64,000 nucleotides of DNA from Bacteroidia bacterium (GTDB lineage: Bacteria; Bacteroidota; Bacteroidia; J057; JADKCL01), in NCBI GenBank assembly GCA_020635905.1, contig JACJYV010000002.1, forward strand, positions 868,001 to 932,000, read 5' to 3'. Below the pieces are notes generated by a model. That model was not told where the DNA came from and made no database searches. It saw only the letters and a list, made by a program, of their open reading frames with translations. The translations under genes and the position numbers were made by a program. Positions 42,356 to 50,781 of this stretch are shown piece after piece (the stretch's first letter is position 1; each line of letters begins with the position of its first letter).

Positions 42356-43627
42356 TTACTGGAGGTACACGATGTGGTCGTGCTTTTTCCCCTTTTTAAT
42401 CCAGATCAGTTTGCCGTCGAAAAGATTGCTGTGGTTGATTTGTGCGTCAAATGAATCCCAGGCAGCCAGATTGATCTTCAATCCGCCCTGCTGAATCATT
42501 CGGCGGGCTTCGCTTTTGGAAGGAAAAGCGCCTGTTTCCACCAGAAAATCCAGAATGGGAATTCCTGCTTCGAGGGCAGATGCATCCACTTTTCCTGAGG
42601 GCACTCCTTTGAGAATTTCCTGCAGGTCCTCGAAAGAAACCTCATTCAGGTCTTCGGGATTTTTGGAAAACATCAGGGAAGAGGCGGTTTGGGCTCTTTT
42701 CAGGGCTGCTTCTCCGTGCACTCTCACCGTGATTTCCTCAGCCAGGGCTTTCTGCAAAATGCGTGCGCCCGGGTTAGCTTCGTGGTCCACAATCATGGAT
42801 TCGATCTCTTCCCGGGTTTTGGTGGAGAAAATTTTGATGGATTTTACCACCTCTTCGTCCCCGGCATTCAGCCAAAACTGGTAAAAGGCGTAGGGAGTGG
42901 TCATTTTGGGATCGAGCCAGACGTTTCCGCTTTCAGATTTGCCAAATTTGGAGCCGTCGGCCTTGGTGAGCAGGGGAGTGGTAACGGCAAAAGCTTCCCC
43001 TCCGCCGAGACGGCGGATGAGCTCGGTGCCGGTGGTGATATTTCCCCACTGATCCGAGCCACCCATCTGCAACTGGCAGCCATATTCTTTGTGCAGGTGA
43101 TAGTAGTCGTATCCCTGAATCAGTTGGTAGGTGAATTCTGTATAAGAAATTCCCGTATCCATGCGGGTTTTTACCGAATCCTTGGCCTGCATATAATTAA
43201 CCGTAATGTGCTTGCCCACATCCCGCAGAAAATCCAGCAAACTGAATTGGCTGAACCAGTCGTAATTATTGACCATTTCGGCAGAATTTTCGCCGCAATC
43301 AAAGTCCAGAAAATGCTCCAGTTGAGCCCGGGCTTTTTCCTGATTGAAACGAAGTTCTTCGAGGGATAAAATGGGTCTTTCAGAAGCCTTTCCAGAAGGG
43401 TCGCCCACCATGCCCGTGGCACCTCCCACCAAAGCCAGCGGTTTGTGCCCACAACGCTGGAAATGCACCAACATCATGATAGTGACCAGGTTACCAATGC
43501 CCAAAGAGGGTGCGGTCGGGTCAAAGCCAATATAACCCGTCGCCATGCCTTTGGCCAGCATTTCTTCTGTCCCGGGCACCAGGTTGTGAACCATCCCGCG
43601 CCACCTGAGTTCTTCAATGAAATTCAT
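42356..43627 (-). CDS. tyrS: Tyrosyl-tRNA synthetase
   Basis: The enzyme charges tRNA-Tyr with tyrosine. At 423 aa it is a normal TyrS. The class I HIGH-equivalent is in IGFDPTAPSLGIGNLVTIM near residue 33. Tyrosine-binding blocks are YDWFSQFSLLDFLRDVGKH near 130 and YTEFTYQLIQGYDYYHLH near 170. The QMGGSDQWGNITTGTELIRR block is near 195 and the KMSKS-equivalent KFGKSESGNVWLDP near 233. A C-terminal S4 RNA-binding domain has SKSEARRMIQQGGLKIN. The lamin-tail gene follows 3 nt downstream. It is divergent from the TPR gene. Confidence 0.97.
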   Translation of the reverse strand: MNFIEELRWRGMVHNLVPGTEEMLAKGMATGYIGFDPTAPSLGIGNLVTIMMLVHFQRCGHKPLALVGGATGMVGDPSGKASERPILSLEELRFNQEKARAQLEHFLDFDCGENSAEMVNNYDWFSQFSLLDFLRDVGKHITVNYMQAKDSVKTRMDTGISYTEFTYQLIQGYDYYHLHKEYGCQLQMGGSDQWGNITTGTELIRRLGGGEAFAVTTPLLTKADGSKFGKSESGNVWLDPKMTTPYAFYQFWLNAGDEEVVKSIKIFSTKTREEIESMIVDHEANPGARILQKALAEEITVRVHGEAALKRAQTASSLMFSKNPEDLNEVSFEDLQEILKGVPSGKVDASALEAGIPILDFLVETGAFPSKSEARRMIQQGGLKINLAAWDSFDAQINHSNLFDGKLIWIKKGKKHDHIVYLQ

Positions 43628-43844
43628 GTTGTTTTAAGAAAATTTTCCGGCTAAATTACATCCTCTTTTGATCTTATGAAAGTTAAACAGGAATCTAGTC
43701 TTCGCATGGTCATTTACCTTGCTATTGGTCGGCACGGGTTTTGTCTGAAAGAATTTATTAAAACGAAATTTTTGCTTAACTTTACACCAGATTTATTGGG
43801 ACCTGTAATTTTTGTTCCAAACTAATTAAATCATCCAGGAAGTT

Positions 43845-45170
43845 ATGAGGTTATCAATTCCGTTTGGGATACTGGCTGGCATTTTTTTCTCTTTGTTTTT
43901 CCTCCCCGGTTTTGGCTATGCCCAAAACCCTGGCAAGGCAGCTTATGTACAAGGTGAAAACCTGCGCAAACAAAACAAATGCGACGAAGCTGTATTAAAA
44001 TACCAGGAGGCGTTTAAACTGGAGCCTGAAAACTACCGGTATTCTTTTGCCGAGGGCAAATGCTACTACAAACTCAAGCAGTATGATCTTGCCATCAGCG
44101 CATTTGAGAAAACTGCTTCCGCGAAACCTGATTTTACCGCGGCTTACTCCATTCTGGCTAAAATCTATACCCGTCAAAAGGACTATGGAAAAGCCATTGA
44201 GTACTACGACCTTGCAGCCAAATACGAAGACAACAAGGACCGCAAGGTTTCCTACAAGTTGCTCATCGTACAAATGCTGCTTCAGGATGGGAAAACCAAT
44301 GAAGCCATGAGCCACATCAGTGAGGCCAAAGCAATTGATCCCCAAAACCTGAAAATCCTTTACTACGATGCCAAAATCAGCAACAAGAATGGCGACTACG
44401 AAAACGCCAAATCTTCCATGCTGGTTGCAACCCCGCAGTTGAAAGATGCCCCCCCGGCCAAATCGGCCCCCTATTTCTACGAACTGGGTTATGCCTATAA
44501 CCAGTTGGGAGATTATCAGGGCGCCAAAGCCGCCTGGGACAATGCCAACTTCGGTCCCTATAAAAGCCTGATCGCTCAGCAACTTTCCAAAAACAGCCCT
44601 GCTTATTTCTACAAAACGGCTGTTTCCTACTTTACTGCGGGCGAATATTCTCAAGCCGAATCCCAGATCAGCAATGCCCTGGAATTGCAAAATGACTTTC
44701 CCCCTGCTACCATCCTGCAAGGTAAGATCGCCAAGAAGCAGGGAAATCTTTCCCAGGCCGCATCTTACTTCAATCAGGCTGCCAACAGCGAAAGCGATCC
44801 CGAGAAAAAAGCTCAATTGCTGATGTACGCCCTCACCACCCAGGTGGATGCTGGCGACTTCTCAGGCGCCCTCAGCACAGCCAATAACGTGCTGGCCAGC
44901 AGCCCTGGGAATACCACTGCAATGTTTATCAAAGCCCAGGCTCAGTACAAAATGGGCCAATACAGTTCATCCATCTCAACCCTGGAGTCACTGCTGTCCA
45001 ATCCCAGTCTGGATGCCATGTCCAAAGCCAAGTACAATTTTACCCTGGGTATGGCTGCCAAAAACAACATGGATACCGAAAAAGCCAAGAACGCATTCAA
45101 GAATGCGATGGGTGGTCCCTTCAAACCAGCTGCCAAAGCTGAGCTGGACCTCCTCCTTGGAAAAGGATAA
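43845..45170 (+). CDS. Exported tetratricopeptide-repeat protein
   Basis: A 441-aa protein with a signal peptide (FGILAGIFFSLFFLPGFGYAQ). About eight to nine TPR-like helix pairs cover the rest, for example CDEAVLKYQEAFKLEPENYR, FAEGKCYYKLKQYDLAISAF, LAKIYTRQKDYGKAIEYYDL and YSQAESQISNALELQ. It is expected in the periplasm or attached to the envelope as a protein scaffold; no partner is evident. AGGA precedes the ATG by a few bases. A hairpin with a T-run overlapping the end of the convergent purM gene probably terminates it. Confidence 0.85.
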   Translation: MRLSIPFGILAGIFFSLFFLPGFGYAQNPGKAAYVQGENLRKQNKCDEAVLKYQEAFKLEPENYRYSFAEGKCYYKLKQYDLAISAFEKTASAKPDFTAAYSILAKIYTRQKDYGKAIEYYDLAAKYEDNKDRKVSYKLLIVQMLLQDGKTNEAMSHISEAKAIDPQNLKILYYDAKISNKNGDYENAKSSMLVATPQLKDAPPAKSAPYFYELGYAYNQLGDYQGAKAAWDNANFGPYKSLIAQQLSKNSPAYFYKTAVSYFTAGEYSQAESQISNALELQNDFPPATILQGKIAKKQGNLSQAASYFNQAANSESDPEKKAQLLMYALTTQVDAGDFSGALSTANNVLASSPGNTTAMFIKAQAQYKMGQYSSSISTLESLLSNPSLDAMSKAKYNFTLGMAAKNNMDTEKAKNAFKNAMGGPFKPAAKAELDLLLGKG

Positions 45171-45185
45171 GAAATACTTAGGTTT

Positions 45186-46352
45186 TTAATACTTGAACTG
45201 ACCGTTCTCTCCGAGGATGGTCAGTTTGTTTTTTGGGGCACCCTCGCAACGGCCCAGGATGCGGGCCTCCACCTTAAACTCTGCACAGAGGTCGATCATT
45301 TCTGCGGCGGTTGCCTCGTCTGTATAGACCTCGATCAGGTGACCCATGTTAAATACCCGGTACATCTCCTTCCAGTCTGTGCCAGACTGCTCCTGAATCA
45401 GTTTGAAAAGGGGTGGCACGGGAAACATGTTGTCCTTGATCACATGCATGCCTTCCACAAACTTCAAAACCTTGGTCTGGGCACCGCCTGTGCAATGGAT
45501 CAGGCCCTGGATCTTATCCCGAAAGAGGGGAAAGGCCTTTTTGAAAATCGGCAGGTAGGTACGTGTGGGACTGAGCACCAGTTTGCCCGCGTCGAGGGGC
45601 GAACCATCCACCTGCTGGTTCAGCAGCATGCCGCCTGAATAGACCAGCTCCTCTGGCACCAGATTGTCGTAGGTCTCAGGGTATCTGAGAGCGTAGGATT
45701 TGGCAAAGACATCGTGGCGGGCGCTGGTCAGGCCATTGCTGCCCATGCCCCCATTATAGGTGGATTCGTAGCTGGCTTGTCCGTAGGAGGAAATCCCCAC
45801 GATCACCGCCCCGGGCTGGATATGATTCTGAATCACATGCCGTCTCGGCATGCGGCAAAACACGGTGGAATCCACCGCCACAGTGCGCACCAGATCATTG
45901 AGGTCGGCGGTCTCGCCGCCCGTGCTGCGGATGTCGATCCCGTGATCGCGCATGCTGGCCAGGAACTCCTCCGTCCCGTCAATGATCTCGGAAACCACTT
46001 CCCCCGGAATGCGGAATTTGTTGCGGTTGATAATCGACGAAACCAGGATATTATCCGTGGCGCCCACACAAAGCAGGTCGTCCGTATTCATCACCAGCGC
46101 ATCCTGCGCAATGCCCCGCCAGACCGAAAGATCCCCAAACTCCTTCCAGTACATGTAGGCCAGCGATGATTTGGTGCCAGCCCCGTCTGCATGCATGATG
46201 CTGCACCAATCCGGGTCACCCGCGGAAAGGTCGGGAATGATCTTGCAGAAAGCATTGGGGAAAAGGCCCTTGTCGAGGTTTTGGATGGCCGCGTGAACAT
46301 CCTCTTTGGCGGACGAAACTCCGCGGCTGCCGTATTTATCTGGCTGAGACAT
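45186..46352 (-). CDS. purM: Phosphoribosylformylglycinamidine cyclo-ligase (AIR synthase)
   Basis: The enzyme makes 5-aminoimidazole ribonucleotide in purine synthesis using ATP. From MSQPDKYGSRGVSSAKEDVH it is 388 aa, the longer form usual in Bacteroidota. Conserved blocks are MHADGAGTKSSLAYMYWKE near residue 62 (the family DGxGTK motif), DDLLCVGATDNILVSSIINR near 90, RSTGGETADLNDLVRTVAVD near 145 and IQGLIHCTGGAQTKVLKFVE near 280. It is single-copy in its neighbourhood with no other pur gene nearby. The ATG at 46352 is preferred to an in-frame TTG eight codons upstream. Its 3' end overlaps a terminator for the convergent TPR gene. Confidence 0.93.
   Translation of the reverse strand: MSQPDKYGSRGVSSAKEDVHAAIQNLDKGLFPNAFCKIIPDLSAGDPDWCSIMHADGAGTKSSLAYMYWKEFGDLSVWRGIAQDALVMNTDDLLCVGATDNILVSSIINRNKFRIPGEVVSEIIDGTEEFLASMRDHGIDIRSTGGETADLNDLVRTVAVDSTVFCRMPRRHVIQNHIQPGAVIVGISSYGQASYESTYNGGMGSNGLTSARHDVFAKSYALRYPETYDNLVPEELVYSGGMLLNQQVDGSPLDAGKLVLSPTRTYLPIFKKAFPLFRDKIQGLIHCTGGAQTKVLKFVEGMHVIKDNMFPVPPLFKLIQEQSGTDWKEMYRVFNMGHLIEVYTDEATAAEMIDLCAEFKVEARILGRCEGAPKNKLTILGENGQFKY
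45196..45235 (+). terminator. Hairpin plus T-run ending the TPR gene, inside the purM 3' coding end
   Basis: AACTGACC / GGTCAGTT arms (45196-45203 and 45219-45226) are followed on the plus strand by TTGTTTTTT. It starts 26 nt after the TPR stop. Confidence 0.5.
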
Positions 46353-46393
46353 GAAGCTGGTTTTAGTGGTTTTCAAATGACCCTAAAAAGAAA

Positions 46394-46417
46394 CAGGCAA
46401 ATGTTGCCATTTGCCTG
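46394..46417 (-). terminator. Terminator after the PorE-like gene
   Basis: A perfect 10-bp stem CAGGCAAATG / CATTTGCCTG with a 4-nt loop, followed on the minus strand by TTTCTTTTT. Confidence 0.82.
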
Positions 46418-46449
46418 CTTCAATTCAAATTTTTCTTTCAACGTCTGGC

Positions 46450-48525
46450 TTATTCAAACTGGATCGACTTGATCCTGAATTCGCTTCGACGGTTGATCTG
46501 CTCGTCTTCGTCAGACAGTTCGGGGTAGATCAGCAGTTGTGATTCACCGTAACCGTACCAGGTCAGACGCTCACCTTTCACTCCGTTCTCAACCAGGTAC
46601 TTCACTACAGAAGCAGCACGGCGCTCGGAAAGGCTTTTGTTATAATCTTCGCTACCATTGGAGTCAGTATGAGATCCAATCTCAATTTTGATATTGGAGT
46701 TCAGGCTCAGCAGATGGATCAGCTTATTGAGTTCATCCTCAGATTCGGGACGGAGATCAGACTTGTCGAAGTCGTAGTAGATGTGGTTCAGCACGATTGG
46801 CACGTCGATCTCGATGCGCTCGAGGAAGATGTCGATGTTTTTCTCCAGATCCGTATCTTCTGTCAGGCCATTGGTGTTGAAGTTTTCTTCGTTGGCCAGG
46901 TATTCAGGAGCGTTGGCGATGATTTTGTATTCGCGGTTGGCTTCCAGAGGGAAGTTGTACTCAGCATTCTGGTCGGTTTTGAAGGTATCCAAAGGAACCA
47001 GTTGTGGATCTTCGCCGTTGGCGTCCGTTTCGATGATGTAGAGGATGGCCTCAGCAAACGGAACGGGACGCTTGGATTTCTTGTCGCGGATCTGACCGTG
47101 GATAGCCACCGTAAACGGAGGCTTGGGCTTGCGTACCGCCATGAAGATATCGTCCTTACCAGAAGTTCCCTCGTTGGTGTTCTGGTAGTTACGGTTAGAG
47201 GTAAACATCACGGTGGTATCCTCTTTCAGCCAGATGGCAGCGTAGTCGTCAAAGCTGGAGTTGATCGGGTAACCCAGGTTGATGGGCTCGCCCCAGTTTC
47301 CGATTTCACCTTCAGAGTAGAAGATATCGCGACCACCAAACCCTTTTCTTCCGTCAGAAGAGTAGTAGAGTTTGTCAGAGCTTTTGCTGATGTAGGGGCT
47401 TACGTCGTCGAAAGGAGTGTTCACCGTAGGACCAGCGTTGATGGGCTCAGACCAGTTTTCACCGTCAAAGGTAGAGTACCAGATGTCCAGTTTACCCCAG
47501 CCGCCGTCGCGGTCAGAAACGAAGAACATGGTATTTCCGTCGCTGGAAATGGTGGGCTGAACGTCGTAGGTAGGAACCTTTTTGGTTTTACCGCGGGAGT
47601 TAACCACTACCTCTTTGAAACCGTTCACACCTTCGATTTGCTTGGCTTTTTGCCAGGCTTTTTTCTCAGGATCGTACTCAGATTCGTAAATGGAACAACC
47701 GTAACCCAGTTTACCAGAGTTACAGATCGTGTAATACATTTTCAGACCATCCGGCGAAAAAGCTGACGATCCGTCATTATTTTTGGTGTTAACTTTTTTG
47801 CCCAGGTTTTCAGGAACCCCAAAAGTGGTGTCGTCTTCCATCTTCACCTGCCAGAGGTCTGAGTAGCTGGCTCCCAGACCACCGTACTCACCCAGTCCTT
47901 TGGATTCGCCCTTGTGAGTTGTGAACACAATGAAGGAATCCACCCCGTTCTGGTTCAGGAGCGAGGGGAACATATCCAGCGAGGAAGAGTTGAAGTTTAC
48001 GTCCTTCAGTACAAACTGGGGATCTTTCTGCTTTTCTCCTTCGGCCCACTTACAGCCATCAATTTCCACCTTGGCCCGCTTGTAGTACTCGTCTTTCAGG
48101 GGGTAGCTGACTTTGAATTTTTCCAGAACCTCAAGTGCGTCATTATACCTTTCCAGGATTTTATAACAAATCCCCAGCTCGAAGTAGGTCGTGTCGTTCC
48201 CTTTGGGTTTCAGACCGATAGCTGCTTCGTAAAACTGAATAGCATCGTTATAATTTTGGAGATACTGATTACACTTAGCAACCCGCAGGTTCGCTCTGTA
48301 ATTGTTGGGGTCCATGTTCAGGACCTCGCGGTAAAATTTCTCGGCCTCAGAGAAGTCGCGCGCCTTGTAGAGGGCGTCCGCACTTTCCATGGTTTTCGTA
48401 ATGTTACCTTGTAATTTTTTTGAGCCCTTATCATCAGTATCTACCTGAGCAAGCAAGTTGCTGGTGCTGAAAAATAAGAAAAGTCCCGCCAGCAGCGCGA
48501 CAGCAGCAAAACGATTCGCTATCAT
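46450..48525 (-). CDS. PorE-like OmpA-family protein (TPR, PD40 propeller, regulatory domain, OmpA)
   Basis: A 691-aa exported protein with the four-part architecture known for the T9SS component PorE. TPRs are at about 40-150 (ADALYKARDFSEAEKFYREV). A WD40/PD40-type propeller spans about 170-470 (FSPDGLKMYYTICNSG, TISSDGNTMFFVSDRDGGWG, KLYYSSDGRKGFGGRDIFYS). A carboxypeptidase-regulatory domain is at about 485-575 (TVAIHGQIRDKKSKRPVPFA). The C-terminal OmpA domain (HIYYDFDKSDLRPESEDELN, then IEIGSHTDSNGSEDYNKSLS) binds peptidoglycan. The signal peptide ends near NLLAQ. A start 15 codons further upstream is possible. A role in T9SS is inferred from architecture and from the T9SS cargo in this window; ordinary OmpA/PD40 paralogues exist too. 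Confidence 0.82.
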   Translation of the reverse strand: MIANRFAAVALLAGLFLFFSTSNLLAQVDTDDKGSKKLQGNITKTMESADALYKARDFSEAEKFYREVLNMDPNNYRANLRVAKCNQYLQNYNDAIQFYEAAIGLKPKGNDTTYFELGICYKILERYNDALEVLEKFKVSYPLKDEYYKRAKVEIDGCKWAEGEKQKDPQFVLKDVNFNSSSLDMFPSLLNQNGVDSFIVFTTHKGESKGLGEYGGLGASYSDLWQVKMEDDTTFGVPENLGKKVNTKNNDGSSAFSPDGLKMYYTICNSGKLGYGCSIYESEYDPEKKAWQKAKQIEGVNGFKEVVVNSRGKTKKVPTYDVQPTISSDGNTMFFVSDRDGGWGKLDIWYSTFDGENWSEPINAGPTVNTPFDDVSPYISKSSDKLYYSSDGRKGFGGRDIFYSEGEIGNWGEPINLGYPINSSFDDYAAIWLKEDTTVMFTSNRNYQNTNEGTSGKDDIFMAVRKPKPPFTVAIHGQIRDKKSKRPVPFAEAILYIIETDANGEDPQLVPLDTFKTDQNAEYNFPLEANREYKIIANAPEYLANEENFNTNGLTEDTDLEKNIDIFLERIEIDVPIVLNHIYYDFDKSDLRPESEDELNKLIHLLSLNSNIKIEIGSHTDSNGSEDYNKSLSERRAASVVKYLVENGVKGERLTWYGYGESQLLIYPELSDEDEQINRRSEFRIKSIQFE

Positions 48526-48591
48526 AGTAAATGTAATAACGCGTTTGACAGATTCCAGTGGTTTATGCAAAATAGGCTATTTAACCGTGGA

Positions 48592-48599
48592 CAAACTTA
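48592..48599 (-). promoter_or_regulatory. Bacteroidota -7 element (TAAGTTTG) for the PorE-like gene
   Basis: Exact TAnnTTTG match on the minus strand, 66 nt before the chosen ATG and just downstream of the MlaE stop. Confidence 0.4.
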
Positions 48600-48627
48600 A
48601 AAAAATTATTGGATATTATACACCTTT

Positions 48628-49362
48628 TTAAAATAAAATAAGCCAAAGGAAGGAATCGCAGATCAAAATGATCACTGCACAGAGTACAAAAGAACGAATG
48701 GTTGCGCGACCAACTCCTTCAGCTCCCCCGGTCGTGTTGAGCCCCATATAGCAGCCCACCAGAGAGATGATAATACCAAAAATGAAAGACTTAAAAATGC
48801 CTCCCATCAGATCTTTTAAAGCGAAATTGGATTTCACCGAATCAAAGAAGATCTCAGGTGAAAGGTCCATAAAGTAATTGGAAACTCCAAATGCTCCAAA
48901 CACTGCAATAATGACTGCAAATGAAGTCAAAACCGGCATCATTACCGTCAGTCCCAGAAACCGTGGCATTACAATGTAACGAATCGGACTGATGTCCATC
49001 GTCCGCAGAGCATCCAGTTGCTCGGTCACCTTCATGGTGCCGATTTCGGCCGTCATACTGGCCCCGATCCTGCCCGAAACCACCAGCGCAGTCAGCACAG
49101 GACCCATCTCCATCACAATCGCCCGCGTGGTCTCTTTGCCCATCAGGTCCAGAGACACCAACCCCACAAACTGATAGGCCGCCTGCCAGGCAATAATCGC
49201 CCCCGCAAAAAAACCCACCAGTAAAACCAACGGAATAGACTGAACCCCCACATGGTCGAGCTGGTAGAGCACCCGTTCGCGGTCCCGAAACGAAAACCGC
49301 AACTTGCCCACCGTAGCGAAAGCCAGGTAGCCGAATCCTCCTATTTGGTCCAGAATATTCAT
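48628..49362 (-). CDS. MlaE-family ABC transporter permease
   Basis: The inner-membrane permease of an MCE-type lipid transporter, thought to move phospholipids between membranes. From MNILDQIGGFGYLAFATVGK it is 244 aa, the usual MlaE size, with about five to six membrane spans. The family blocks GPVLTALVVSGRIGASMTAE and IGTMKVTEQLDALRTM are near residues 103-135, and FKSFIFGIIISLVGCYMG is near 195. Much longer in-frame starts upstream add only non-conserved sequence. The ATPase (MlaF) and MCE (MlaD) genes usually downstream are missing here, since the next gene is PorE-like, so they must lie elsewhere. Confidence 0.92.
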   Translation of the reverse strand: MNILDQIGGFGYLAFATVGKLRFSFRDRERVLYQLDHVGVQSIPLVLLVGFFAGAIIAWQAAYQFVGLVSLDLMGKETTRAIVMEMGPVLTALVVSGRIGASMTAEIGTMKVTEQLDALRTMDISPIRYIVMPRFLGLTVMMPVLTSFAVIIAVFGAFGVSNYFMDLSPEIFFDSVKSNFALKDLMGGIFKSFIFGIIISLVGCYMGLNTTGGAEGVGRATIRSFVLCAVIILICDSFLWLILF

Positions 49363-49522
49363 TTTCAAACGAAAATTAACCAAACAAACCTGGACCACCA
49401 AACCCGGCTGTTTAATTGCTCCCCCAGACAAAGCCAAACAGGTAACAGGGGCAACTGGCAATGAACAATTACCCGCGTGGTGGTTGTCAGCGGTCAGCAT
49501 TCAGCCTTCAGTCTCGAATCTC

Positions 49523-49607
49523 GCAACTCACAACTCACAACTCACAACTCGCAACTCGCAACTCGCAACTCACAACCGTAAACCGCAAACTGTAAACTGT
49601 AAACTGT
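49523..49607 (+). repeat. Heptamer tandem repeats (RCAACTC)n then (GTAAACT)n
   Basis: Seven and a partial copy of [AG]CAACTC run from 49523 to 49576. About four 7-bp units of [CT]GTAAAC / CGCAAAC follow, to 49607. Two different heptamers in one continuous 7-bp phase is unusual. Confidence 0.85.
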
Positions 49608-50025
49608 ACTCAGGGGGTGCCCCTCCCGGCCTGCGGCCACCGGTCGGGTCGGCGAGCTGCAGGGTTCTCCCGAAAGCTTTCGGGATCCGTGCCGCCCCAC
49701 CCGAAATCCTTCGCGGGGGGGCGCCACTGCCCTCCAAAGTGTCGGGCACCCTCCGCATGCCTCACCCACCCCTTGGCTTGCCGCCAATTCGGGAAAGGAA
49801 ACCAGTCAGCTTTCAGCCTTGCAACTCAGAACTCATAACTAACAACTAAATCAATCCAGTGGATTGAAGCCGCGAAGCGGGGATATTTTTTGGCGAAGCC
49901 AACCAGTGTGGGGTGGCCTTGCCAAAACCAGGGGGCGGCCTTGAGCGAGGGGAGAGGGCGGCTGTTGGCCTTGTGAGGTGGGTCCGTGGTGTGAGGGGGC
50001 AGGGTTTAGGTTTTGGCGCTTTTTG

Positions 50026-50046
50026 CTTCTTTTTCTAAAAAAGAAG
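50026..50046. terminator. CTTCTTTTT / AAAAAGAAG hairpin
   Basis: Perfect 9-bp inverted repeat with a 3-nt loop in the noncoding region. No gene ends nearby, so its role as a terminator is unclear. Confidence 0.35.
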
Positions 50047-50249
50047 GCCCGCCCGGCCAGGGCAACATAAAGATTAACCACCATCACCAAATTTTGCAAC
50101 AATTTGTTGTCGCTTACATCACCCTAAGTGCCTAGTAACCCTAATCGCCAATATGTAAACTATAATGGACATTCTGGCCCAAAAATTGCTGAAAAAAATG
50201 CAAAAAGTGGATAAATGGGCTACCAACCACTCATTCAGCCAATTACCTT

Positions 50250-50257
50250 TAAATTTG
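50250..50257 (+). promoter_or_regulatory. Bacteroidota -7 element (TAAATTTG) for the MORN gene
   Basis: Exact TAnnTTTG match 19 nt before the ATG at 50277. It supports the second ATG over the first one at 50265. Confidence 0.5.
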
Positions 50258-50276
50258 GAACATTATGCCCAATCTT

Positions 50277-50771
50277 ATGAAATCAAATTTTAGACTCATT
50301 TTGATCGCTTCAGCCCTCTTGCTGATCTGCTCAGCCGGACAATTGCAGGCCCAAAAACTCAAAACCATCACCGAGTATTTTCAGGATTCAGCCCGCGCCA
50401 AAAAAGTCGAATACGTCTATACCGTCCTCGACAAACCTCCCTACGACATCAAACATGGCACCTATAAATGGTTTTTTGACAACGGAAACGTCAAAGCCCT
50501 CACCACCTATGCCGACGGAAATAAAAACGGAAAATTCATCACCTACAACCGCTGGGGCACCAAAAGGGCCGAAGGCACCTTCAAAAACAACCAGCTGATC
50601 GGCGAATTCCGCAATTACTTTCCCGGCGGCGGCCTCGACTACGTAGGCAGCTACGAAAACGGCTACCGTCACGGCAGCTGGAAATACTACCACGAAAGCG
50701 GAGCCCTCAAAAAAGTGGTCGAGTACAACATGGGCCGCGAAGTAAATCCCGACACCGCCAAAGGCAACTGA
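50277..50771 (+). CDS. Exported MORN-repeat (YwqK-like) protein
   Basis: A 164-aa exported protein: signal peptide FRLILIASALLLICSAGQLQ with cleavage near AQK, then three to four MORN_2-type repeats of ~22 residues (GTYKWFFDNGNVKALTTYAD, GKFITYNRWGTKRAEGTFKN, GSWKYYHESGALKKVVEYN). These repeats are common in Bacteroidota envelope proteins and in YwqK-family proteins. Function is unknown; no toxin gene is adjacent, so an antitoxin role is not supported. It is 10 nt upstream of the deacetylase-like gene and likely leads that operon. Confidence 0.8.
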   Translation: MKSNFRLILIASALLLICSAGQLQAQKLKTITEYFQDSARAKKVEYVYTVLDKPPYDIKHGTYKWFFDNGNVKALTTYADGNKNGKFITYNRWGTKRAEGTFKNNQLIGEFRNYFPGGGLDYVGSYENGYRHGSWKYYHESGALKKVVEYNMGREVNPDTAKGN

Positions 50772-50781
50772 TCCCCGTTCC

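Larger units (their letters stand above)
49363..50276. other. 914-bp noncoding region rich in tandem and palindromic sequence
   Basis: No convincing gene. Open frames here have repeat-like, low-complexity translations. It holds heptamer tandem repeats (49523-49607 and a degenerate echo near 49826-49850), a GC-rich block at 49610-49790 with the palindrome CCCGAAAGCTTTCGGG (49667-49682), another G-rich block at 49860-50000, a CTTCTTTTT hairpin, and a promoter element before the MORN gene. Confidence 0.65.

Noticed and set aside
46669..47766. 365-codon plus-strand frame opposite the PorE-like gene
   Set aside because: Shadow frame; the minus-strand reading has signal peptide, TPR and OmpA motifs.
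49523..49607. CRISPR array
   Set aside because: Units are 7 bp with no spacers and no cas genes anywhere in the window.
49484..49849. Open frames on both strands over the heptamer repeats
   Set aside because: Translations are tandem-repeat products with no start context; judged noncoding.
50277..50771. Toxin-antitoxin pair for the YwqK-like MORN protein
   Set aside because: It is exported by signal peptide and the neighbour is a deacetylase-like enzyme, not a toxin.
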